From NCBI GenBank assembly GCA_973895155.1, contig OZ316893.1, positions 23,746,001 through 23,810,000 on the forward strand: 64,000 nucleotides of DNA, given 5' to 3'. The position numbers and the translations under genes were made by a program. Each line of letters opens with the position of its first letter. The first letter of the stretch is position 1. The notes under the pieces are model-generated. The model did not search any database and was not told the origin of the DNA. It saw only the letters and a program-made list of their open reading frames with translations. This stretch comes from Marsupella aquatica (lineage: Eukaryota > Marchantiophyta). Of the stretch, positions 1 to 11,326 are shown piece after piece.

Positions 1-3000
1 TCAAATTCCTGAATTGGTTGATTTTGATTTTGATTTCTGGGATTATAGGCTTCCTGGTCGCATGAAGGTCAACAGTGAGAAAATGACTGAGTTGTCTGAA
101 TTGGATGGGAAAGTTGCTGTCATTGAACAAATTGGATCCCTACCTTCTGCTAGGACAGGGTTCCCATCAGTTTCTGCTGCTGTCACCCAATTGGCTGCAG
201 TGGACTCTTCCCAGGGTGAACAGCTTCAAGAAGCTCCCCCTGTGAGAGCTTCTTTTGAGTCTATTTTGATGTCTAAGGTGGCTATCAAAGTCTGGAATGA
301 TGAATTTACAAGATTGGAGAAGTGGATTCACAAGAGTGGTTATAAAAATCATAATTGGAGAGTTCAAACATGGGATGAAGGACAGGATGTGTGAGGCCAT
401 CTGGAATGTCTTGAGTGTAGAGTGGTCTATGGGAGGGCAGATAATTCCCAAGATAAGAAGTCAATTGCTAATTTGTTCAGCAATTTTAAGACCAAGCACC
501 TTGCCTTTGCTAAACACAAAGACAATTACTGTAGGAGAAGGGGTATTGCTATGACTGGGGTGAAGTCCTCTGATCTTGCACAGAAGCTTGAGTTTGATTA
601 TGAGGGTGCCATAGCAACTGGCCTAGAGATAGTCCAGAATCTGAATGCTGAGTGTGGAGGTGATGATGAGTTATTTCATGTGCCCCCTGTGCCTGGTCCA
701 GCCAATAATGCAAACAAGTGGTTCCTTTATAAGGTTCGTTGCAAAGTCTGTGGGGCAATCATGGATTTGGTTTGTAAGAAAGGGACTTTGGATCACAACC
801 TGAGGACACACTTGGTCAGTCGAGGTCACCTGGATGTAGTTGAAGCCAGAGAGAATACTGCTGAACTTGCATTGAGATCTGGAAAGAGGGGCAGACCAAG
901 GAAGCCAGATGAGAGGGATCAACATCCTTCACATAATTCAATCTTAAAATTCTTCAAGGAGGATGCTTCCAATGCAAGCAGCAGCTCTGGCACAGGTGGG
1001 TCTAGAGACATTGATGTGGGCTTAAGTTTGCTTTGTTGGGGAATATGGGATGAATATGTAGAGTGGAAGAATGTGAAGTATGCTGTGAAGGGTATCTTGC
1101 ATGATCAGCAGGGAGGACATGTCTGGAATTTGGATGCTGCAATCTCTGTTCATGTCTACAATCCTAGCACAAATTCTACTGTACATATAGAAGGACTATT
1201 TAGGCATGAAGATTGTTGTAGGTTGTCCTTGTATGGTGGGGGTTTTCTGAACCTAACTTGCAGTAGATGTCATGCTATAACACTAGAAGATGACTTTCGT
1301 GGACGGGTGCACAGGGAAGCGGAGGCTTTAGCAAAGAGAGGGGAAAGAAGCACACAGGGTGGTTTGAATGCACGTTATTTGACACGTCCAGAGTTGAGTA
1401 CACAAATGCGTCACTTGAATGTCAAGAGAAGAAAGGAGAGATGGTTGTTGGCACTACAGACTCAGAAAGTGTGTGCCCTGAGTACTAGGAAGAGAAAATT
1501 GCAAGAATTGTTAGGAGTAGCTGCAGACAGAAAAGATTTGAGACTTTTTTTAAGGAGTATTGTCAATGGTCATAGGAATGGTGCATTTGGTGGAAAAGAA
1601 GGTCTTTGGGATTTCTTGAAGGATATAGGTAGAAATTTGGAGAGAAGTGCAAGGGGGTTTCGCTACAGTCAAAAAACAAAAGCCATTGCTCAGGCTATGT
1701 TTCAATATGGAGGCCGGCAGGTGGCACATGTTTTTGCAAGAAACTTATCTGGGCCAAGCCTGAAGACACTAAAACGAGACAGAGCAAAATTTGTGCAATT
1801 TTGTGCTGGGATTAGGCTAGAAACATTCAAGGAGGTGGCTCGAATTCTGTCTGCTACAAAGGAGATGTTGGGGATTGTAGGGGATGTGCCTGTCATGCTT
1901 GCAGAGGATGAAACCAGGATCAAGGAAAGCCCACGGTAAGTCAATTACAGTAGCACATAATGATGTGATTGGAGTTTTAGGGTTTAGGACTATTTCTGAT
2001 GCATGTAGTTTTGAACCAATTCTTTGAATCTGACTTAGTTCTCATTGGGCTCTGTGCAGGTGGGAGGCCAAATATGACACTCTCATTGGTTTCTGTGGCC
2101 AGAAGGATGGGCACACCTGTGAATTTGGATTAGAAATTCTTGTAGGTGATGGTGAGGATGGCTATAACAAGATTGTTAATACATTTGAGGATTTTAACAA
2201 GGGCATGTATGCTAGAGTTGTCATTGTGAATCCATTGCATGTTGGAATGCCAAAGTTAGCCCTCTGTGCTATTTCAACATGTAACAAATTCAAGGCAGAA
2301 TGGGTTCGGGAGCATTGGGTGCAATTGAAGGAATCTTGGGATGTGCATTGCAGAGACTCTATAGGTCCTTTGCTTGGGCATGCTAGTGATGGTGATGCAA
2401 GACGCAGAAAATTGATGTTGGAAGACTACAGAGGAGCAAATGGCACTTACCCTAGATTTTCTGTAGGGTGGGAAGGATGGCCTTACTCAGTTGCCATATT
2501 GCCTAATGGGGACCTCTATGGTTTTGGTGATCAAGACCAACCTCATAATGGGAAAAAGTTGATTAACCCACTAGATCGAGTGTCCTCAATAATGGCACTT
2601 GGAGACCAACATGCTTCTCTGTTTCATGTTTGTAATGTATACAATCATTATCCAATTCATCAACATGGATTGAATTGGGATGATGTGAACAGATCTGACC
2701 GTCAGAATTGGACTGGTCCTCAGAGGATAGCATCAGACAAGGTGCGTGAATGTTTAACAGATCTACATGCAAGAACTGATATGTTGTATGAACGAAGCTT
2801 GGGGACCGAGTTGTATTTGCAAATCTGTGCAGATTATATTGACATTTTCTACTCCCAGAGACATGATCTGAGGACAAGAGTCAAACTGGCAGGCAAAGTT
2901 TCTTGGTTCTTTCGACTGTGGAGGTTGTGGTTAAGGTATGGTGATCATGCTGTAGGTGGAAATGTTGCTTCACATACAGAGAAAAATATGATTTCAATCC

Positions 3001-3473
3001 AAGCTTTTCATGATGTTAATATGTCTTGCCAATTCATTGTGTTGCTTGTATGTGCATTTCGTGATAAATTTTCTCACTTGTGTATTCCATTTCATGAGTT
3101 GGGTTCTGATTGTTGTGAGATCTTTTTCAGCAAGGTAGGTGGAATGAGTGGCCATGAGAGGAATAATGATTTTGGCTCTTTGTTGGATAGTGTTGTTGGG
3201 TTGAATCGTCTTGCTAGATTAGAATGTGGACCAGAGGGCTTGAAAGTAGCTCGATCACATAAGAAGCAAGATCATGTGTGGGCCAAGCTTCATCCTTTAC
3301 TTGAAGGTGAAGATGCACCTAATCTTTTTGATTACTCTGAAGTGCAAACTAATGAGTTGGTGGTTGCAGCCTTGAAAGAAGGATTTGAAGAAGCAAAAGA
3401 GTGCCTTAGAAGGTTGCAAATGTCTCCCCGAAGTGATCTGCCAGCATCAAGAAAAATTCCCTCGGATCCATAG
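1..3473 (+). pseudogene. Zinc-finger DDE-type transposase relic, 5' end outside the window
   Basis: Two long open segments join by a canonical intron (donor GTAAGT after 1935, acceptor CTGTGCAG before 2060). The join keeps frame exactly where the first proposed catalytic acid occurs: LAEDETRI ends exon 1 and YDTLIGFCG opens exon 2, a layout seen in RNase H-fold transposases of the P/THAP9/hAT type. A BED-like zinc finger (CKVC near 744-760, then paired His near 800-825) lies upstream. A C-terminal GSDCCEIFFSKV segment near 3105-3135 resembles the region with the last catalytic Glu. The frame is open from the window start but interrupted by TGA at 392-394, just before a second Cys-rich segment (HLECLEC), so the copy looks inactivated or starts downstream, near 552. 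Exact superfamily is not certain. Confidence 0.6.
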
Positions 3474-3528
3474 TCATGGTAGTGGTTTAAGTAGGTACAG
3501 GGGATAGGTTAGGGGAATAGGTTAGGGG

Positions 3529-3588
3529 GTGGCATATTTGGATACTTGAGCTTCTTGCTCAATCAGGGGTTCAATTCCCCTTTGCCAC
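3529..3588 (+). other. tRNA-like fold lacking a D arm
   Basis: GTGGCA at 3529-3534 pairs with TGCCAC at 3583-3588. Between them lie a 5-bp stem (TTGAG/CTCAA) with a 7-nt loop, and a T-arm-like stem-loop AGGGG-TTCAATT-CCCCT containing a B-box-like GGTTCAATTCC. An 11-nt unpaired stretch replaces the D arm and the variable loop has only 2 nt, so this is not a standard tRNA. It could be a tRNA relic or a piece of a tRNA-derived SINE. Confidence 0.3.
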
Positions 3589-3599
3589 ATACACTCATT

Positions 3600-4413
3600 T
3601 AGATTGTTAACTCAATTTCCTTTTGGTGCACCTCCCTTTCACATGAGACAAGCATAGGAGATTTCAAATATGAACAACTCATATTGTATATTGCTGAAGC
3701 TTCTACTAGAATTGAGATTCTTAGTGGAAGCATCAACACTATATACTATAAGTTTTTTATGATGAGACATCATGGATGCCAAAGGAGCATAGGAGGGTTT
3801 GACTAAGACTCGAATAATCTTGACAAACACTCAAAAAAGGTGCGCATTTGAAAGAACTTTTCTTTTCTTAGTAAGGTATGTTTAAATGAAGGCAAAACTT
3901 TACTTAACCTTTTTTAGGGGTCAAATTTTAAGGATTTGGAATTCTTCTAAGTATGATAAGGAGGGAGAAAAAAATATTTTACTTAATAAGTTAGGGTCAC
4001 AAGGGACCAAAACGTCGAGGGTGGTATGGGGACCTCTGTATACTGAGGCCCCTGAGGAGTTGGCCCACACTTATGAGGGCGATTCGCGAGAAATAGCGCT
4101 ATGACATGCATGGTTTTCCCCATTCCCTAAAAAAATCCAAGCCAAGAAACGGTCAGGGGCCCACTCACTTGCAGACAAGGTGCGCGCGTACCCCTAACAT
4201 ACTCCAAAAATACCCCCAAAGTATCCCGCTGAATGAAAATAATGAGTGCAACTTCGGCTTAATTTGGGGGCTTTTGTACCTGGTCATCCGCCAACATCCC
4301 ACCAATTGGAGAGCTTTTTCCGGATTTGCGTTCCAACATCCATGCAAGACCAATCCGTTGGTGTGGATATAGAGCTGTAGTCATTGTACCAGGTGGAGGG
4401 CATGCCTCCTCTG
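3600..4413. other. Intergenic stretch without a supported gene
   Basis: Only short open frames in AT-rich, low-complexity sequence. The right part (from about 4100) shares the AAATACCCC motif (near 4208) with the transposon-derived block and may be its flank. Confidence 0.5.
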
Positions 4414-6687
4414 TCAAGTGAGACCCTTGGATATCAATCTGCGGATCCCGCTCACAGCCAAGTTAGATATGCTTGAACATTGTTTCTGAAAAAACAGTAA
4501 TCACACAACAAAGGAAAAAAATCGCTAACCTTTCCACTCTCTGTGGCACACTCTTCCCAGTGAATGTCTTGTTCTGAATGCTCGTCATCCTCCACTTCAT
4601 CTTCTTCTTCTTCCTCTACCTCTTCCTCTTCCTCCACTTCGATAGCCCTCCTCTTCGCTGGTGAGTGACTGCCACTCGGATTAGAGTCCTCTCGCCCTCT
4701 CTTTGAAGCACGAGGCAAATTTGGTTGTCGTGAAATGTGACTCGTCCTAGCCTCCCATCCCAGACTCTTAGTTGGAACATGAAATAGAACAGAAATCGGA
4801 GGTGACCCTGGTACTTCTGATGCAATTGCACCCGACGATTTGTCCTCCTCTGTAGCTGAGACCTCTACTTTTGATGTTGGTGCAGCATTTGGTGCCTCTC
4901 CTTCTAAAAGTGACATCTCTTCTTCTGATGTCGGTACCTCTGCCAGTACTGGTGGTGCGGCTGCCTGTAACTCTACCAAAACTGGTGAGTCACCTCCACT
5001 CGACATAGACTCCTCTCGCTGTATCTTTGAAGTAGGATAATGAATTGGGAAAGTACCTACTTCTGCTGGTGCTGCTACTGGTACCTCTACTATAGCTGGA
5101 ACACCAGGATAATAAATTGGGAAAGTACTTGCTTCTGCTGGTGCTGCTGCTGGTACCTCTACTATAGCTGGAACACCAGAAACTGGCGGTAACTCTGAAA
5201 TTGGGCTACGTTGTGATGCCTCTGCATCATAACCTGCATGTACCCTGGCACCAAGACCTACCAGAACCTCACAACATCTCTCGTCACCTCCACTCTCACC
5301 TTCTCCACTCGATGTCTCACTGCCAACTTGTTCTGAATGCAACCCAACCTGCCTTTCCAATTCTAATATGCGGACTCTCTGTCTGTCATTTTCTTTCATC
5401 AAATCGAGGACCAATTTTTTATGATTCTCCACTGCTTCTCGTAGCATGTCCGATTTTTCTGCAAGATCAACCTCTAGCGCACGTATGTGCTGTGATAGAA
5501 CACGCATGCACTCTGGCATAGAGGGCGGCGATTTGTGCTCACCCTGAGGACATTTCTGTTCATCCCTGGAGAATTGGGGCGCAACCTCCAATGGCTGCCC
5601 CTCACCGTCAGACGCACCATCCCCTTCCTCATCCTCTCGTGAGCCATCTTCTCCTTCCTCGTCCTCTCGTGATCCGTCATCCCCTTCCTCGTCCTCCTGT
5701 GAGCCACTATCCCCATCCTTGTCCTCTTCTGAGCCAGCCTCCCCTTCCTCGTCCTCTTGTGAGCCATTTTCCCCTTTCTCCTTGTCGTCCTCCTCATGAT
5801 CATCTTCGTGTTGTTCGACCATAAGCTCCTCCAGCGAATACCCGTAGTGTACAAGAATCTGCGTTATAGTAGTGCCACAGTAGCAAGGAAGTCGTTTGTC
5901 TACGACACCATTCTTCGATAGGTGTGACTTTAACCTAAGGATCTCACTCGTCAGATTATCGTACACCAAATGTGCCCAATCAGGCTTCACCACGGGAGTT
6001 TCAGCTCCTCTAAAACGATCACGTACCCTAATCGTATCCCACCAATACGCCCAGTATACCCACATGTCTTTTGAGGTGACTTGAGTGGGTTTGCTCTTGC
6101 CTGAGAGCAATTCAGAAATCGCCCTGATTATCCCACACCACTGCATATATGGCGCAGTGATTTTGTCTAGACTGTATGGGTTGCCTTTCGTCTTGGCAGA
6201 AAACATGGAATTTAGTTGACCTTGGACCAACCCAGGTTTAAATTGGGCCCATTCTCCAGACGGAAAAGCAAATGCAGCTTGCAATACCTCTCTGTTGAAT
6301 GTGTGAGTTGCACCCTGGAATGACACACAGTTTCAACCTTGATCATACCCTACTGCAAACTCCTTTACAGCAGGAATTGCAACTCTGGGCCAGTTGAGTT
6401 CAAACATGGAACCAAACCAGCTTTTCTAGCTAAATTATGGTCTGCAGGGGCCATCCCTAGATAATGCCGTATTACCCTCCCCGAGCATGACTTCCAAATC
6501 GTCTCCGTCACGACTGTACAAACAAAGCAGGCCTTAGTTGCGCCATTCTAACAATCGATCAATATACTTCATGCGGAATTAAGAACCAAAGGAGTTGAGT
6601 GAAAGAGGGGTACATACGATCTGTGATATCCTCGTCGCTCTGCATCAACAATGCAACTGGCGCTGGACGATCATGTCGACGAACCAT
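4414..6687 (-). CDS. Acidic coiled-coil protein of the transposon-derived block
   Basis: Not recognised as a named family. A three-exon start is supported: ATG at 6687, exon 6618-6687 with donor GTATGT, exon 6338-6513, and a large exon 4530-6314. A possible 44-nt intron (GTTAGC to TTTTTTCAG, 4486-4529) leads to a last exon ending at TGA 4414-4416; without it the frame stops at 4452. The N-terminal ~150 residues are Trp/Tyr-rich and globular. They are followed by five acidic decapeptides, a helical Glu/Arg-rich coiled-coil-like stretch, two copies of a 24-residue Ala/Pro/Val repeat, and a basic patch (KRGRED, PAKRR) before a poly-Glu tail. The middle of exon 2 reads best one frame off (about 6340-6400), so a frameshift is likely. 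It lies head-to-tail behind the Tnp2 transposase; a TnpA-like accessory DNA-binding role is inference only. Confidence 0.5.
5034..5177 (-). repeat. 72-bp tandem duplication inside the acidic ORF
   Basis: Two adjacent 72-bp units (5034-5105 and 5106-5177) encode near-identical 24-residue segments of the form GVPAIVEVP...TFPIxYP, in frame. Confidence 0.85.
5616..5765 (-). repeat. Five 30-bp units encoding acidic decapeptides
   Basis: Five in-frame decapeptides of the form GS(Q/R/E)ED(E/K)(E/D)G(E/D)x. The unit length of 30 bp keeps the reading frame. Confidence 0.85.
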
Positions 6688-7260
6688 ACTTTCACCAATC
6701 CTCCAACGTCACCCCGCGCTCGTCGATACTTGCTTCCGTCGCTAACACCCCAAGTGTTATCCAATGGCAGACTTGTCAGCCACAAAGATCTACGAAACCT
6801 ACACAATCAAAGACTGGAGCTCAGGAGCTTGCACCATTGCCCAAAGCTTATAAGGAATTCCTCATAGGGCATTCATGTGCGCAGTGGCATGCATCATTTA
6901 GTCACTGCAGTTTCAGTAGTAGATCTCACAACAAAGATTCTGTCTCCGATCGGTGGCACCGCCCTTTCACTACCCCAACGTACATTTTATCACGTTCCCA
7001 AGTAACCTGGTAATACCCATCCATTATGTCACGTCCGACCTAGAATCCAATGATATTCGTGACCCGTGCCGTCCCCGATCATACCCCGTGCGAAGCACCA
7101 TAGCGTCACCATCACAGGCTCATGTCTGACCTGCATCTCACACATCCTACGGTTTGCATCCTGGTCAGTATTCAGTTATTGACAAAACGGCGCCTCTCAA
7201 GTGTTGTCATATCCCATAGTATCTTTCTTTTTGTCGTACTTGGGACTTTCCATGGTATTA

Positions 7261-10200
7261 CTATACGGTATTCCACCGTACAGGGATACCATGGTGAAGT
7301 CCAATTGCACGAAAATCAAGCCTCAACGCAACTAATCTTTGAAAGGTGATGTGTTCATCAATTTGTGACGCTGCCTTGTAGATTGGGCAACTTGATCGAG
7401 AACCCTGTACAGACAACCAGCTCACACCAACCTTCCCGAGGTCCTTCTCATTATCATTTGCATTGTGCGATTCTGCCATGTCATCCCCTCCCTCCTCCTC
7501 CTCCTCCTCGTCAGAAGCACCGTCCACTCCTACATCCCCCGCTTGCATTTCCGTTGCCGCATCGCGCCTGGGAAGGAGGACTTCCCTTACAACACACAGG
7601 TCAGGGACGGAAAGTGAGTCCGCTATTGCAATCATTATGTCCCCTACCTCTGGGAAAGGAGGGCAGTTTGCAATTGTGGTAGGGAGTTCCCGTACTAAAG
7701 TATCTCCAATCTCCAAGGCTACAACCTCCCTCCCGCCTCTTCGAATTGGGAAGCACTTGTGTAGAATTCTTGACATAGGCCTACAATTGTTGCCATGTGC
7801 GTGATATACTTTTGGTTCCAAAAGAGTAAACAGGGAATACTCATCTCGTTCCCAAGACAGTAAATTTCGCCGAGGATCCTGTGTATACTGTTGTTTATAC
7901 CAATCCGCCTCAAAGAATATGTCCATGTGGCCATCGAATTCGTGCATGAAAATCTTTTGGAGTACTGCTTTCCAGTTTTGAGGATGTGAAGCATCTGTAC
8001 TCCCATCTACCAGTACAACAACGTGATCGCCAGGCCTGTACACTTCAGCTCTCCACACAGCTGATCACAATGGAGTGCAAGATTCACTAATTTCGTGGTC
8101 CTCACTGATGTTGAATACTCCAACATCTGTCCAATGCTGCTTCAATGACATCCTGGCGGACAGCCCTAGTTTCTTTGTCAGCTTCCTATTTGAGCCTATG
8201 CCAACCCCTTTGCTCAACAACATGTGCTTGCAACCATATGACTCCACAGAGGATATCATACTATCCCACAATTCCATCGCTAGAATTTGACTTGAAACTA
8301 TTGGCACCAAATTCCCGTGTCAGTGTGGGCATTCAGATGGTGGTACAGTGACTCTACACCTGTGCTCCTTACGATGCTCCGCAGGTACACGCAGGGATGC
8401 ATGAACTTTCTCCAAAGCCCTCTGATGAGGGAAAAGTCCATCGTCATCTTCCCAAATGTACGACGATATTTTTGTGAAAAAGCGTCGTGCAAAATGCGGG
8501 GCAAAATGAAGAGAATAAGTGACTTCCTGGTCCTTCTGATTTGTTCTGGTCCGTCCATAGTCTGATACCATCCTCTCGAAGCGGTAGCACCAATAAACAT
8601 AGTGTGGGCCATGTCGTTCTATCCCATCAAATATCTCTCCGCTCCCTAAAAATTGGGATCAAAACACATTGGGATTAGAACATCACCTCAGTGCAATGAT
8701 GGATCGACCAACAATGAATACCCACTGTCATCATGGTCATGTAGCAAGTGTAAACAAAATGACTCACCAGCAACATGCTCTAGAATTGCTCCATTTGGGC
8801 CCCAAGCCTCTTCTGAGCGAACTCTCCAAGAAGCCAGTAGAGACCTGCCTTTTTTCAATGTGGCTGTAGTCCAACCCTCTTGTCTACTTCTGATATAAAA
8901 GAGGTGTGCAATCTCTACCAAAAGAATCCCAAGCGTCCCAAGGTCAGAGTGGACACTAATGTCCATCTGTTGGAGGATATGAGGCAGACAATACAATATG
9001 AATCGCGTGAAATCTTCAGCCTTGAAGTATCCCAATCTTTCAAAAGGTTGTTTAGGCCACCTTCCATCAAAACCTCTCAGTTTCCTAGTAGTAACCTCCT
9101 CCAGAGCATCTTCAAACTGTTTTTGATGTTGACGGGGAACACTCGAAACTAGAAGCTAGCAGTATTTCTTGAAAAGGCACAAGGCAAGGATATGCATTGT
9201 ATCATACACCAGATCCTTGCTCAAACAAAATCCAGTAAGCTCATGTAGTCGCCAAGCCCTGGTCATGTTTGAAATCCCGCACTCCCTGCTTATCTTCATC
9301 CTCTCTGCAGTTGTTCGTGCCCTGGTCATGTTCCTGGCCGCCTCCCTCACCTCTTCAATTTTCCGTGTAGGTGGTGGATATCTCATCTGCATCCTATTGT
9401 TGTCATACATAGCCCTTCCCAGAAAACCTCGGGGTTGTGATTGGTCAGTCTCCTTTCGAGGATGATCAAACTTGCACTTCATCCATCGAGTGCTCATTTT
9501 ACAATTCCTACAAGCGGAATAACCTGTAACATTCCAGCCCCCAAATTTACATTGTGCGGGATGATCTCCAGTGAAAACTGCTAACAGTGCTCGTAGCACA
9601 CACCTGGAGTCATTCGGTACATTATCCTCTTCAGCCAATAATTCCACAGGGTAATTGTAATCCACCTCTATCCCATCCACAAACAACTCCTCCAGTTCTC
9701 TTATGAATGGTTCTAAGAAAGCATCCAAGCATTTCAGCTTTTTTTTTCCTATGTCGTCGTCATCACATGGCAGGATAAAAAGAACAGGGATAGGTGGAAT
9801 TTTGGTTTGAGACCCGGCGCTTAAAACTTGGACCTCTACAGTCCAGGTGCTTTTGTGGGCAGTCTTGGCAGACTGAAATCCATCCCAGTGTGCCATGAGT
9901 GCAATATTTTGGGGATCACCCTGCATGCGGTGGGTCACACTAGTTAGACAAAAGTTACTCTATCATAACCCATAAATACCCTAAAAATACCCAGACCATA
10001 CCCTGGTCATACAAAAGTGCGCAACAACAGTAACGCAAGAAGAAATCACTAACCTTTGCAAATTGTTTCGGGGCCGTGACTCGAGATCCGCAATCTGAGC
10101 ATTGGAAGTCGTATTGTTTGCTGACATTATCCCAGTTGGCAGTATCCAACAACTCAGGACATTTATTTGGTGTTGTTGAATAGCAAGCATAACAGTTTCG

Positions 10201-11326
10201 GCATAACACGGGAATCTCAAACTGTGTGCCAGTGTCCCAAAAGTAGGATAGCTCGGAAGCATGGTAGCCGTCCCACCATTCCTTGTACACAGGTCTGGGC
10301 ATGGAATCCTTCTTAAACCACTTATCTTTGTCCCTCCACATTGCCTGGAACTCATGACAAACAGATCGACTGCTACATAACTTCCGCAACATGGGACCAA
10401 TGAGGAAATATTCAAACCGGAGCATCTCCTTGCGAGCCGTGCCGCAACCATCCAATGGGCAACGTTCCGAACAACGCAAACAATCCCTGGCTAGATGCCA
10501 CTTCGTCCCTGCGATTGAACAACTGCACTTCAATCCAGTTCGGACATTGTAGTCATCTTGGTGCGACGGCGGTAGGACTACGGGAGCATGCCAGTTTGGC
10601 TTCTGTCCAATACACATTCTCCACCGCTGCGTTTTTGGCATACCATATGCCTCAAACGTTCCACACAAACCCTTGAATGATGACAATGCATCAATTCCAT
10701 GGCGTCCTCCGTCCCATGTCACACCAGCGTGCCTTAGGAGTGCGCCCAGTCCTACATTTGCCATGTCGGATGGAGGGTCGGGTGAAGGTGTCAAATTTGT
10801 AGATGGGGGAATCTGAATCTTCCCAAATAGCATTTTCAAAATGCTATCCTGCAATGCTTGAGGCATTTTAGCCTCGTCAAGCATTGATTGTAATCTCCAA
10901 GTCTGTCGATAAATTGCTTTGTCCATGATCAGTATTCTTCGAGGCATTATGTGGATACCATACTGCATGGGAAGCGTCTGACCAATCCCATCAACATATA
11001 TCCAGGTCCTGCAAATTGTTTCTTCCAACGTCATCATTCCCGTCTCCTCCTGTAAGTGCCCTGTACAACAAAGTTGGGGCCATATATCTGTGTTCTTGTC
11101 AGGACATTTGAACACCTAAGAAGCTGGCAGAATGACCATCTTGATGCGATAGGCCATGGCCATCCGGATGCCCACGGTCCACTAAAAACTTTGCAGGAAT
11201 GACCCTGCCTGTCTTGTCATAGTTTGCATGTCGTCTTCGATTCCTTGGGCTCACAAAATCATACCCATCCCGTAAGCGCGAACATTTGTACTGACAGGTG
11301 CATCGTTCCTTCGGTTTTGGCGTCAT
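7261..11326 (-). pseudogene. Tnp2-like (Transposase_21, CACTA/CMC type) transposase with three in-frame stops
   Basis: Starts at ATG 11326 with a Cys-rich head (CTCQYKC) followed by an SPRNRRRH-like motif. How this joins the next exon (about 10054-11115) is unclear. Exon 10054-11115 ends QFAK before GTTAGT and joins in phase to exon 8768-9920 (acceptor GCATGCAG), which has HWDGFQ, FVDGIEV, LLAVFTGDHPAQ, a CRNCK pair and DLVYDTMHILAL, the order expected in Tnp2 proteins. Donor GTGAGT at 8767 leads in phase to a last large exon from about 8650 with VYWCYRFERM and then a GDHVVVLVDGS...EYSLF region loosely like a BAH fold. TAG at 9156-9158, TGA at 8320-8322 and TGA at 8065-8067 interrupt otherwise continuous frames, so this copy is probably dead. 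A splice near 7418 could trim the tail. Confidence 0.75.

Noticed and set aside
167-451. Minus-strand ORF under the first transposase exon
   Set aside because: Shadow of the plus-strand coding frame with no protein-like features.
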